59,226 nt of DNA from an uncultured Bacteroides sp. GTDB taxonomy: Bacteria > Bacteroidota > Bacteroidia > Bacteroidales > Bacteroidaceae. This document shows, piece after piece, positions 33,322 to 41,791 of the stretch. The translations under genes and the position numbers were made by a program. A model generated the notes under the pieces. The model worked only from the letters and a program-made list of their open reading frames with translations, was not told the origin of the DNA and made no database searches. How positions within the stretch are numbered: position 1 is the stretch's first letter; the number at the start of each line of letters is the position of its first letter. The DNA is taken from positions 1 to 59,226 of the forward strand of contig NZ_CALDPF010000040.1 in NCBI RefSeq assembly GCF_937912035.1, given 5' to 3'.

Positions 33322-33376
33322 GTTTAAACGGTGTTTAAATAGTATTTAAGAGCTATTTAAACACCGTTTAAAATTA
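33322..33376. repeat. 11-bp-phased TTTAAA array with a 20-bp perfect stem
   Basis: Five 11-base units at 33322, 33333, 33344, 33355 and 33366, each starting RTTTAA. Bases 33323-33342 are perfectly complementary to 33353-33372, leaving a 10-base loop. It lies between the convergent glucosaminidase and rlmH genes and could fold as a hairpin in RNA, but the stem is AT-rich and no T tract follows. It has the same layout as 11800-11854. Confidence 0.8.
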
Positions 33377-33399
33377 ATGTAACATATAATTGATGTGAA

Positions 33400-33873
33400 T
33401 TACTCGTGATGATAAGGGCCATTGTTAAGAATCGTCATAGCCCTGTATAGCTGCTCTACGAAGATTAGGCGTATCATTTGATGTGAGAATGTCATCTTCG
33501 ACAGAGATATCTTTTCTTGTGCAGCCGCATATACTGACGGGGCAAATCCGTAAGGACCACCTATGATGAATACCAGACGCTTATTTACGGTGTGCATTTT
33601 TTTCTCAACCCAGTCGGCAAATTCTATGGAGCGGAATTCCTTCCCGTGTTCATCCAGCAGTACCACCACGTCGCCCGGCTGTATGGCTTTCAGAATCAGT
33701 TCTCCTTCCTTCTCCTTCTGCTGCTCCATGCTCAGGCTCTTGGTGTTCTTCAGTTCGGGGATTACCTCCATATCGAACGAAGTATAGTGTTTGGTTCTCT
33801 CCACATAGTCGTTTATTGCAGTGATGTAGTGTTTTTCCACTGTCTTGCCTACTACAAGTAATATAAATTTCAT
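33400..33873 (-). CDS. rlmH: 23S rRNA (pseudouridine1915-N3)-methyltransferase RlmH
   Basis: A 157-residue SPOUT methyltransferase that modifies pseudouridine 1915 in helix 69 of 23S rRNA. Family blocks are VVLLDEHGKEFRS, the SAM-binding knot FIIGGPYGF and the C-terminal FSHQMIRLIFVEQLYRA with NGPYHHE at the end. The length is typical. It is convergent with the glucosaminidase gene. Confidence 0.95.
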   Translation of the reverse strand: MKFILLVVGKTVEKHYITAINDYVERTKHYTSFDMEVIPELKNTKSLSMEQQKEKEGELILKAIQPGDVVVLLDEHGKEFRSIEFADWVEKKMHTVNKRLVFIIGGPYGFAPSVYAAAQEKISLSKMTFSHQMIRLIFVEQLYRAMTILNNGPYHHE

Positions 33874-33998
33874 ATTCGTTTTCTGTTTTTATAAATTACG
33901 GCTTTGCAAAGATACGAATAATCTATACCTTTTCATAAGATAGGATGCGTCTCAGCAAAAAAAACAAGTAAACTTGTTTTTCTGCATTCAACTTTCGC

Positions 33999-34006
33999 TA
34001 TCTTTG
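33999..34006 (+). promoter_or_regulatory. -7 element for nadC
   Basis: TATCTTTG, with a TTG 22 bp upstream (33974-33976), slightly beyond the usual 19-21 bp. The nadC start codon is 28 bp downstream. Confidence 0.5.
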
Positions 34007-34034
34007 CATTATAATTCAATAAATCTGTAACATT

Positions 34035-34889
34035 ATGGACGAAAAAGTAGTAAAAGATTTGATAGACCGCCTGATAGACCTGTCTTTCGCTGAAGATATA
34101 GGCGACGGTGACCATACAACACTCTCATGTATCCCTGCTGATGCAATGGGTAAGTCAAAACTTCTTATCAAGGAAGAAGGTATTCTGGCAGGTATCGAAA
34201 TAGCAAAGGAAGTGTTCAACCGTTTCGATCCAACTATGAAGGTTGAGGTTTTCATCAACGATGGAGCACACGTTAAGCCGGGTGATGTTGCTATGGTAGT
34301 GGAAGGAAAGATTCAGTCTTTGCTTCAGACAGAGCGTCTGATGCTGAACATCATGCAGCGTATGAGCGGTATTGCTACTATGACAAACAAGTATGTGAAA
34401 CGTCTGGAAGGTACTAAGACTCGCGTGCTTGACACAAGAAAGACTACTCCGGGTATGCGTATTCTGGAAAAGATGGCTGTGAAGATTGGTGGTGGCGTGA
34501 ACCATCGTATCGGCTTGTTCGATATGATTCTCTTGAAGGACAATCATGTGGATTTTGCCGGAGGTATCGACAAGGCTATCAACCGTGCTAAGGAATATTG
34601 CAAGGCTAAGGGCAAGGACTTGAAGATTGAAATAGAGGTTCGTAACTTCGATGAACTTCAGCAGGTACTCGACCTTGGTGGTGTAGACCGTATCATGCTC
34701 GACAACTTTACTCCTGAAAACACACGTAAGGCTGTAGAGATGGTTGCCGGCAGATATGAGACAGAATCTTCAGGAGGTATTACTTTCGACACTCTTCGCG
34801 ATTATGCTGAATGTGGAGTTGATTTTATTTCTGTAGGTGCCCTGACACATTCTGTTAAGGGACTTGATATGAGTTTTAAAGCTTGCTGA
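34035..34889 (+). CDS. nadC: Quinolinate phosphoribosyltransferase (nicotinate-nucleotide pyrophosphorylase)
   Basis: A 284-residue enzyme converting quinolinate and PRPP to nicotinate mononucleotide in NAD synthesis. Diagnostic blocks are EDIGDGDHTT at the N-terminus, MQRMSGIAT, LDTRKTTPGMR, GGGVNHRIGLFDMILLKDNH, and MLDNFTPE near the C-terminus. It is read with the following exported protein, whose start lies 2 bases after its stop. Confidence 0.95.
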   Translation: MDEKVVKDLIDRLIDLSFAEDIGDGDHTTLSCIPADAMGKSKLLIKEEGILAGIEIAKEVFNRFDPTMKVEVFINDGAHVKPGDVAMVVEGKIQSLLQTERLMLNIMQRMSGIATMTNKYVKRLEGTKTRVLDTRKTTPGMRILEKMAVKIGGGVNHRIGLFDMILLKDNHVDFAGGIDKAINRAKEYCKAKGKDLKIEIEVRNFDELQQVLDLGGVDRIMLDNFTPENTRKAVEMVAGRYETESSGGITFDTLRDYAECGVDFISVGALTHSVKGLDMSFKAC

Positions 34890-34891
34890 TT

Positions 34892-35500
34892 ATGACTGGT
34901 AGATTTCTTCTGACAGGTTTGATACTTACTGTAAGTACAGCAGTATCTGCACAGGACTGGAAGTCTGTGCTCGGTGGGGTAGTGAACAAGGTGGAAGAAA
35001 CTGTTTCCAAAGTGAATGAAAGTGTTTCTATTGTAGGAACTTGGAAATACACTGCTCCTGATTGTAAGTTTCAGAGTGATGACCTTCTGTCGAAAGCTGG
35101 TGGCGAAGTTGCAGCAAAAAAAGTTGAGGAACAGATGAGCAATTATTTGTCCAAACTTGGATTTAATGAAAATACTGTATATGTGTTCAATGCTGACAGT
35201 ACTTATACATCTACTGTGGCAGGACGTACTGTTAACGGCACTTACAGTTACAATAAGGATACTAAAGAAGTGACATTGAAGACCAAGATTGGTCTGAAGA
35301 TGACTGCTCAGGTATCAACTTCACTTCTGAACGGTGGCACGATGAGTCTGCTTTTCAAGGCGGACAAGCTTATGTCATTGGCGCAGACTGTGACTGGTGC
35401 AGTCGCAGGAAAATCATCGAATGCTACTATCAGTACTCTGAATACTGTATTGTCCCAGTATGACGGTCTTTTGCTTGGGTTCGAGATGAAGAAGCAGTAG
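34892..35500 (+). CDS. Exported DUF4923-like protein
   Basis: A 202-residue protein with a signal peptide ending VSA-QD, so periplasmic or outer-membrane associated. After a short helical VVNKVEETVSKVNESV stretch comes a lipocalin-like pattern beginning SIVGTWKYTAPDCKFQSDD and NGTYSYNKDTKEVTLKT, as in the Bacteroidales DUF4923 group. No function is known to me. The ATG at 34892 is chosen; upstream in-frame codons overlap nadC. It is probably co-transcribed with nadC. Confidence 0.75.
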   Translation: MTGRFLLTGLILTVSTAVSAQDWKSVLGGVVNKVEETVSKVNESVSIVGTWKYTAPDCKFQSDDLLSKAGGEVAAKKVEEQMSNYLSKLGFNENTVYVFNADSTYTSTVAGRTVNGTYSYNKDTKEVTLKTKIGLKMTAQVSTSLLNGGTMSLLFKADKLMSLAQTVTGAVAGKSSNATISTLNTVLSQYDGLLLGFEMKKQ

Positions 35501-35523
35501 CTTTCATTATATAGGAAAATATT

Positions 35524-35561
35524 AAAGGGGCGAAATCGATTTGTTTCGGTTTCACCCCTTT
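35524..35561 (-). terminator. Terminator between DUF4923-like gene and lgt
   Basis: AAAGGGG (35524-35530) pairs with CCCCTTT (35555-35561), and pairing continues inward (GAAAT/GTTTC) better on the minus strand, where a G-T pair replaces a mismatch. It lies 24 bp after lgt and 23 bp after the plus-strand gene, so it may act both ways. Confidence 0.65.
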
Positions 35562-35585
35562 CGTATGTAAGATGATATATACTTT

Positions 35586-36410
35586 TTATTCTACAGCCGG
35601 TTTCTTCAATCCTCTAATTATGAAATATAGGCCAAGGATAATGAACGGAATGCTCAAAACCTGTCCCATATCTATCATCATGTGGTTCTCAAAATCTACC
35701 TGTCTTTCTTTTATGAATTCCACAAAGAAGCGGAATGTGAATATTGAGAATATGCATATTCCAAAGTAAAGTCCATCCCTGTAGGATTTCACCTTATTCT
35801 GTACGTACCACATTATTCCAAAGATGATGAAGTATGTTATTGCCTCATATAACTGTGCCGGATGCCTTGGTTGACTGTCTACATGCTCGAATATGAAAGC
35901 GAACGGAAGTGAAGTAGGCATACCTATAATTTCCGAGTTCATCAGATTGGCTATTCTGATGAAACCTGCTGCCAAAGGTGCTGCCATAGCTATTATATCA
36001 AGTATCTGCATGTAGGTAATCTTTGTTTTTTTGCAGAAAAGATATAGAGTCAGCATGAGTCCCATAGTTCCTCCGTGGCTTGCCAAGCCTGCATATCCGG
36101 TGAATTTCCAGCTGCCGTCCGGAAAGAATTTTACTGGTAGAACTATTTCCAGAAGATGGTCGGAATAATATGCAAAGTCGTAGAACAGGCAGTGTCCCAG
36201 ACGGGCTCCGATGAATATGCCGAGGAATGAATAGACAAACAGCTTGTTGTAGTCATCCTCAGACATATTTCTCTTTTTGAAAATATTGTGCACCACGATG
36301 CTGGCTGACGCAATTGCTATAACCCAAAATACACTGTACCATCTGAGACTGAATCCACCCAATGTGAAGATTATCGGATCAGGATTCCAGTTTATATACA
36401 TTAGATTCAT
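35586..36410 (-). CDS. lgt: Prolipoprotein diacylglyceryl transferase
   Basis: A 274-residue inner-membrane enzyme with about seven hydrophobic segments that attaches diacylglycerol to the lipobox cysteine of prolipoproteins. The catalytic-region block LASHGGTMG and the Lgt signature GFIRIANLMNSEIIG, a Bacteroidetes variant of GRIGNFINGE, are present. It is the last gene of a seven-gene minus-strand operon beginning at dnaN, 13 bp after the pseudoprotease-TPR gene. Confidence 0.94.
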   Translation of the reverse strand: MNLMYINWNPDPIIFTLGGFSLRWYSVFWVIAIASASIVVHNIFKKRNMSEDDYNKLFVYSFLGIFIGARLGHCLFYDFAYYSDHLLEIVLPVKFFPDGSWKFTGYAGLASHGGTMGLMLTLYLFCKKTKITYMQILDIIAMAAPLAAGFIRIANLMNSEIIGMPTSLPFAFIFEHVDSQPRHPAQLYEAITYFIIFGIMWYVQNKVKSYRDGLYFGICIFSIFTFRFFVEFIKERQVDFENHMMIDMGQVLSIPFIILGLYFIIRGLKKPAVE

Positions 36411-36423
36411 GACTTACTGTCTG

Positions 36424-38124
36424 TTATTTCCCGTATTTCTTAATCAGGTCTTCTGCAACTGTATCTCCAAGTTCTTTGGCTTTGTTTAGGTTTTCCAGTC
36501 CCTTCTTTTTGTCTTTACCTTTTATCTGGCAATAACCAAGCATGCGGTATGCATCGGCATTCTTTGGATCAAGTGAAATCGCTTTTTCCAAAGCTGCAAT
36601 GGCTTCGTCATTTTGGTTTAGGCGGATGTGTATGCTTCCTTTTTCAATCCAATATCCCGTATTATTAGGTTCAAGTTCTACCGCCTTGTTAATGTCGTTT
36701 ATTGCTTGCTGGTACATGCGGCACTGCATTTCTGCCTGCTGGCGTATTACGTAAAACTCTGCTGAAACCTGACCCAACATCGCATCATAGAAAGCATTGT
36801 AGTCTATTACAGCTTCGCGATACATTTTTGCTTCGGACTTTATGCGCGCACGTTCGAAGAGATACGGAGCTGCATCTTTTCCATACGGTGTGTTGTAGTA
36901 TGTAATGGCGCTGTCCATTAGGGCAATAATTTCTTTCTTGTCTGTACCTTCCACCATTTCTTTGGCTTTGGCAGCAGCATAGAATGCAGAAGCCGATGCT
37001 AATTGAGTCTTGCATACATTTTCGTAAGCCGTAGCAGCATTACTGTAATCTTGCATTGCGAAATAAATATCTCCCTGTACTTGATAGTACAGTCCTTCGC
37101 CTGAAACAGTAATAGCCTTATTGATTTCATCTAATGCTCTATTCAAAGTCCACTCAGCTTTCTCTGGCTTTTTAGCATCGCTGATACAGTAGTTGTATAT
37201 CAGTTTTGCTATTCCGTAATGTGCTTCGGCCTTGTTTTCTGCTACGTCTGTAGTTCTCTTAAGATCATCTTCTACATTGTTTACGAATTCATCCGAGCTC
37301 TTGTCCATATAATATGTTGCGCGTCTGAGGTAGCCTTCCATATTATTCGGATACATATTGATGAAATCGTTGAGTATGGAAAGATATTCATCAGCATCTA
37401 GTTGTGACGACATCATGTAGAGAAACACCAGCGCCTGAGATTCATCTTCTGGAAGTCCTTTTTTTATCTTGATAGATTTCAGTGTAGTATCGCTGCCTGA
37501 GAGAGCGTTTATTGACAGACTTTTTGCAAAATTTATTCCAAGAGCATAACTTTTCTGGTCTTCGCTGTCAGAATTTCTTTGAATCATGCCTATCACTTTT
37601 CCGTTCTCATTCATGACAGGACAGCTGACGTCTTTTGCACCTGTACTCATGGAGAGGGTGTAGTAGAAAGAATTGTTACCTATGGAGTCGATATTCTGTA
37701 TAGTTCCTGCAATTCCGTTTACAGAGTTCTGTGTGGAATATGGCATTACAAATACATTGTCATTGGCTTTTCCCGGATTTGCAGCGGCCAGGAGAGATTC
37801 CTGCTTTTTTGTGGTTTCAGTTTTGAAGCGCACCACGTCGTACATATCATTTGCTCCCAAAATAAGTGTTACCGGCAGTTCCTTACCGTCGGCTGTAACA
37901 ACTACCGCTCTGTGAGCGCCTTTGAATAAACTGTAGTCGGAAACTCCTGTTCCTTCCGAATCAATGTAAAAACCGTTTCCTGTGTTTAGTATCTTGTTGT
38001 CTGCATTGTATGTGATGACAGAGAAAACAGCTTTTCTGGCCTTCTTTGCCCATTTGGGTAATTCTTGCGCCCATAAGCCGTTTATACTTAATGCGCAGAG
38101 TGTTATAAATATTGTTTTTCTCAT
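36424..38124 (-). CDS. Exported trypsin-fold pseudoprotease with C-terminal TPR repeats
   Basis: A 566-residue periplasmic protein. A signal peptide (ending LWA-QE) is followed by a trypsin-like double barrel (about 25-210) and at least six TPR helices from about 230, ending in a clear SHIR-LNQNDEAIAALEKAISLDP repeat. Of the catalytic triad, the histidine site reads DYSLF (S65 instead of His). Aspartate is kept (D96, YDVVRF). The serine block is DVSCPV (S167) instead of GNSGGP. Proteolysis is therefore unlikely, and the domain may bind peptides. It is co-transcribed with lgt and rlmB. Confidence 0.75.
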   Translation of the reverse strand: MRKTIFITLCALSINGLWAQELPKWAKKARKAVFSVITYNADNKILNTGNGFYIDSEGTGVSDYSLFKGAHRAVVVTADGKELPVTLILGANDMYDVVRFKTETTKKQESLLAAANPGKANDNVFVMPYSTQNSVNGIAGTIQNIDSIGNNSFYYTLSMSTGAKDVSCPVMNENGKVIGMIQRNSDSEDQKSYALGINFAKSLSINALSGSDTTLKSIKIKKGLPEDESQALVFLYMMSSQLDADEYLSILNDFINMYPNNMEGYLRRATYYMDKSSDEFVNNVEDDLKRTTDVAENKAEAHYGIAKLIYNYCISDAKKPEKAEWTLNRALDEINKAITVSGEGLYYQVQGDIYFAMQDYSNAATAYENVCKTQLASASAFYAAAKAKEMVEGTDKKEIIALMDSAITYYNTPYGKDAAPYLFERARIKSEAKMYREAVIDYNAFYDAMLGQVSAEFYVIRQQAEMQCRMYQQAINDINKAVELEPNNTGYWIEKGSIHIRLNQNDEAIAALEKAISLDPKNADAYRMLGYCQIKGKDKKKGLENLNKAKELGDTVAEDLIKKYGK

Positions 38125-38141
38125 GATATAGTCAGATATTA

Positions 38142-38894
38142 TTATTCTTCAGTGGAGAAACCACGCTGTTTGATCGCTTCGTATATAAGGATTCCTGCTG
38201 CTACAGATACATTGAGTGATTCTATTGTACCGAAAAGAGGAATTTTAATCCATTCGTCGCAGAGAGCAAGATGTTCGTATGGTACTCCTGTATCTTCTGC
38301 TCCCATTATTATACAAGTGGGTTTTGTATAGTCGCCTTTAGTATAGTCATAATCACCTTTTTCTGTGGCTGCCACAATGCTGAAACCACTGTCTTTAAGG
38401 AATTTGATAGTGCTTGTGATATTGCTTTCACGACAAACAGGTATTGTATGGAGTGCTCCAGCAGAAGTCTTGATGGCATCTGCATTTACGCTTACACTGT
38501 TTTTCGAAGGTATGATGATGGCATCTACGCCGGCACATTCGCATGTACGCGCTATCGCACCGAAGTTACGAACATCAGTCAGTCCGTCAAGAAGTATTAT
38601 CAGTGGGTTTTTACCCTGTTCAAACAGGAACGGTACGATATCTTCTGTTCTTTGATATGTGATTGGAGAGATGAAAGCCACTACCCCCTGATGATTCTTG
38701 CGTGTAATTTTGTTGATTCTTTCAACAGGAACACGCTGTACTGGTATCTGGGTGTCTTTCAATGCAGCAAAAAGTTCTTTCGACAAGTCGCTTTGGATAT
38801 CTTTCTTCACCAGAACTTTGTCAATTTCTTTTCCTGCCTGTATTGCTTCAATTACGGCTCTTACACCGAATATCATTTCATTTTTTTCTATCAT
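38142..38894 (-). CDS. rlmB: TrmH-family rRNA 2'-O-methyltransferase (RlmB-like)
   Basis: A 250-residue SPOUT methyltransferase. An N-terminal substrate-binding L30-like domain (FGVRAVIEAIQAGKEIDKVLV) precedes the trefoil-knot domain with motifs DVRNFGAIARTCECAGV, IIMGAEDTGVP and ESLNVSVAAGILIYE. The most likely target is G2251 of 23S rRNA, but this is inferred from similarity to RlmB. It lies 32 bp after recN in the same operon. Confidence 0.9.
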   Translation of the reverse strand: MIEKNEMIFGVRAVIEAIQAGKEIDKVLVKKDIQSDLSKELFAALKDTQIPVQRVPVERINKITRKNHQGVVAFISPITYQRTEDIVPFLFEQGKNPLIILLDGLTDVRNFGAIARTCECAGVDAIIIPSKNSVSVNADAIKTSAGALHTIPVCRESNITSTIKFLKDSGFSIVAATEKGDYDYTKGDYTKPTCIIMGAEDTGVPYEHLALCDEWIKIPLFGTIESLNVSVAAGILIYEAIKQRGFSTEE

Positions 38895-38926
38895 ATCTAT
38901 TTTCTAAATTTTTTATTTGTAATGAA

Positions 38927-40588
38927 TTAAAGTCCAAGTAAAGACCTTGCATTGTTTCTTGCTGCCTCAGTCATAGTAGAACCGCTTAGCATATTAGCTA
39001 TTTCGTCTATACGTTCTTCATCTGTAAGGCGTATTATGTGGCTGTTCGTTCCGGTTTCGTTGTCTTCTTTATAGACTTTGTAGTGTGCATTGCCTCTAGC
39101 TGCTATCTGTGGCAGGTGTGTGATGCTAAGAACCTGTCTGTTCTGTCGTCCCATATCCTGCATTATCAGAGCCATCTTTTCAGCAATTGATCCAGATACA
39201 CCAGTATCTATTTCATCAAATATTATTGTAGGCAGTTTTACTGCCCCGGCTATCATGGCTTTCAGCGAAAGCATTACTCTGGCAATTTCACCGCCAGATG
39301 CTATGGAAGCCACATTCTGCAAAGTCCCGTTTTTGTTGGCAGAGAACAAGAAGTTTACGGCATCCAGTCCGTTTATATCAGGTTCCTTTTTTTTGCAGAT
39401 CTCTACGGCAAACTTCACGTTGGGCATTCCAAGCGGTATAAGCAGAGATTTCATCTGTGACTGGATTTTGCCTGCACTTTCAGTACGTAAGGCCGTCAGT
39501 ATATCTGCTTTACGGAGCACGCTGTCATACAGTTTCTGTTTTTTGCTTTCTAACTCAGAAATTCGTTCGTCTGATGATGTTATCATGTCGAGTTGCTGTC
39601 TGTAGTTTTCTGCTATCTCAATAAGTTCTGCATCTGTCTTGACATGGTGTTTTTGCATCATCGAGTATATCATGTTTAGACGCGAATTGACGAAATCAAG
39701 CCTTGAAGGATTGAACTCAATAGCTTCTTGGGCATCGTCCATATCGTGTGAGATATCCTTAATCTCTATGTAGCAGCTTTCAAGTCTTTCTTTCCACTCA
39801 TTGGCTTTTGCAAATACTTTGCAAACTGTTTGCAAAGTATTTATGCTGTCTTTTATCAGTGTCAGACATCCTCCTTCGTCACCTCCTATATTTTGTGCCG
39901 ATCGGTAAAGTCCTGCCTTAATGTCTTCAGCATGAGAAAGTGTTTCTGCTTCCTGCTCTAATTCTGCTACTTCACCTTCTTTCAGTTCTGCCTCATCAAG
40001 CTGTTGGAGTTGGAACCGGATGTAATCTTCTTCCTTTCTTGTTTCTTCAGCTTGTCTGATACATTCATCCAATTCACGGCTTACCTTTCTGTATTCATTG
40101 TATTCGTTCTGATAATCAGTCAGTTCTTTGGTGTCCTGTGCAAGAATATCTAGAATGTTCAGCTGAAAACCTTCCTTGTTTATTAATAGGTTCTGGTGCT
40201 GGCTGTGTACGTCAATCAGCTTCTCTCCAAGCACTTTCATCTGCGACAGCGATGCAGGAGTATCATTTATGAAAGCCCTGCTCTTACCGTTGATGTTTAC
40301 TTCGCGGCGGATGATGCATTCCTCACTGTCGTATTCTATGTCGTTAGCCTTGAAGAATTCCTCCATGCCGTATGATGATATGCTGAACTTGGCTTCTACG
40401 ATACATTTAGTAGCTCCGTTACGTATAGCCTTTACATCTGCTCTTTGTCCTAGCAGAAGTCCGATAGCACCGAGGATGATTGATTTTCCGGCTCCTGTCT
40501 CACCAGTGATTACGGAAAAACCTGGTTCGAATGCAATGTCCAGTTTATCTATAAGTGCGTAGTTCTGGATGAATATAGATTGTAGCAT
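38927..40588 (-). CDS. recN: DNA repair protein RecN
   Basis: A 553-residue SMC-like ATPase acting in double-strand break repair. Walker A is GETGAGKS (29-36), a coiled-coil pair fills the middle (about 160-370), and the C-terminal half has the signature SGGEIARVMLSLKAM and Walker B IIFDEIDTGVSG. It follows coaBC by 2 bp in the dnaN operon. An 11-bp-phased triple TTTGCAAA repeat with a perfect 15-bp inverted repeat lies within the coiled-coil coding part (39807-39842). Confidence 0.95.
   Translation of the reverse strand: MLQSIFIQNYALIDKLDIAFEPGFSVITGETGAGKSIILGAIGLLLGQRADVKAIRNGATKCIVEAKFSISSYGMEEFFKANDIEYDSEECIIRREVNINGKSRAFINDTPASLSQMKVLGEKLIDVHSQHQNLLINKEGFQLNILDILAQDTKELTDYQNEYNEYRKVSRELDECIRQAEETRKEEDYIRFQLQQLDEAELKEGEVAELEQEAETLSHAEDIKAGLYRSAQNIGGDEGGCLTLIKDSINTLQTVCKVFAKANEWKERLESCYIEIKDISHDMDDAQEAIEFNPSRLDFVNSRLNMIYSMMQKHHVKTDAELIEIAENYRQQLDMITSSDERISELESKKQKLYDSVLRKADILTALRTESAGKIQSQMKSLLIPLGMPNVKFAVEICKKKEPDINGLDAVNFLFSANKNGTLQNVASIASGGEIARVMLSLKAMIAGAVKLPTIIFDEIDTGVSGSIAEKMALIMQDMGRQNRQVLSITHLPQIAARGNAHYKVYKEDNETGTNSHIIRLTDEERIDEIANMLSGSTMTEAARNNARSLLGL
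39807..39842. repeat. Triple 11-bp TTTGCAAA repeat and palindrome inside recN
   Basis: TTTGCAAATAC, TTTGCAAACTG and TTTGCAAAGTA follow each other at exact 11-base steps from 39807. Bases 39812-39826 are perfectly complementary to 39828-39842 with a single central base. Because 11 is not a multiple of 3, the repeat is not a repeated peptide, so a DNA- or RNA-level cause or chance must explain it. Confidence 0.75.
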
Positions 40589-40590
40589 AT

Positions 40591-41784
40591 TTATAATATT
40601 TCTGCCAAATGGTTAATTATGTCAGTTGCCACTTCTTTTTTGTTCTTGAGCGGAAACTCTATGACATTCTCTTTATCGATAATAGTTATCTTGTTGGTAT
40701 CGTATCTGAAACCCGCTCCATTATCGTTCAGTGAGTTGAGAACGATGAAATCAAGATTCTTCCTTTCCAGCTTGTCTTTGGCATGTTCCACCTCGTCATT
40801 AGTTTCAAGAGCGAATCCCACCATCACTTGATGGCCTTTCTTGAGTTTTCCCAGTGCAGCGGCTATGTCCTTTGTAGGTTTCAGTTTAATAATCAGATCG
40901 TCTTTTTCGCGCTTGATTTTTTGTTCAGCTTTTACTTCAGGAGTGAAGTCAGCTACTGCCGCACACAAGATAGCTGCATCGCTTGAATCGAACTCGCTTG
41001 TAGCTGCCTGATACATTTCTTCAGCACTTTCCACACTGACTGTTTTGATATTAGGATGCTTTGCAATAATACTCACAGGTCCGCTAATAAGGGTAACTTC
41101 GGCGCCTCTCTCTGCACAGCATTCAGCCAGAGCGTAACCCATTTTCCCGGAAGAATAATTACCAATAAATCTTACAGGGTCAATCTTTTCATAAGTAGGA
41201 CCAGCGGTAATCATTACCTTCTTTCCAGCGAGATCTGACTTTTTTGCGAAGAAATCCTCCAGTACAGCAACGATGTTTTCCGGCTCTTCCATTCTTCCTT
41301 TACCTACAAGGTGACTTGCCAGTTCGCCTTCGCCCGGCTCGATGATAATATTTCCGTATGACCTCAGCGTGTCAAGATTTTTTTGTGTTGAAGGGTGTGC
41401 AAACATGTCAAGGTCCATTGCCGGTGCCACGAATACCGGTGCTTTCATTGACAGATATGTAGTGATAAGCATATTGTCGGCAATGCCGTTTGCCATTTTC
41501 CCTATAGTAGATGCAGTGGCTGGAGCTATTAACATTGCATCAGCCCACAGTCCTAAATCTACGTGACTGTGCCACGTTCCATCTCTGCGAGCGAAGAACT
41601 CGCTGATAACCGGTTTGCTGGTTATTGTGGATAGTGTGAGTGGTGTGATGAACTCTTTCCCTGCTGGAGTTATAACGATTTGTACTTCGGCACCCTTCTT
41701 TATTAAGGCTCTGGCAAGTACTGCCGCCTTGTATGCGGCAATACTTCCTGTGATACCAAGTACTATTTTTTTACCTTTCATCAT
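40591..41784 (-). CDS. coaBC: Bifunctional phosphopantothenoylcysteine decarboxylase/synthetase
   Basis: A 397-residue two-domain enzyme of coenzyme A synthesis. The N-terminal CoaC part (1 to about 180) is a flavin-dependent decarboxylase with LGITGSIAAYKA, an active-site His in WHSHVDLGLWAD, and APATASTIGKMANG. The C-terminal CoaB part has ITAGPTYEKIDPVRFIGNYSSGKMG and the KIKRE strap near residue 300. It lies between the exonuclease (7 bp) and recN (2 bp). Confidence 0.95.
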   Translation of the reverse strand: MMKGKKIVLGITGSIAAYKAAVLARALIKKGAEVQIVITPAGKEFITPLTLSTITSKPVISEFFARRDGTWHSHVDLGLWADAMLIAPATASTIGKMANGIADNMLITTYLSMKAPVFVAPAMDLDMFAHPSTQKNLDTLRSYGNIIIEPGEGELASHLVGKGRMEEPENIVAVLEDFFAKKSDLAGKKVMITAGPTYEKIDPVRFIGNYSSGKMGYALAECCAERGAEVTLISGPVSIIAKHPNIKTVSVESAEEMYQAATSEFDSSDAAILCAAVADFTPEVKAEQKIKREKDDLIIKLKPTKDIAAALGKLKKGHQVMVGFALETNDEVEHAKDKLERKNLDFIVLNSLNDNGAGFRYDTNKITIIDKENVIEFPLKNKKEVATDIINHLAEIL

Positions 41785-41791
41785 AAATGTC

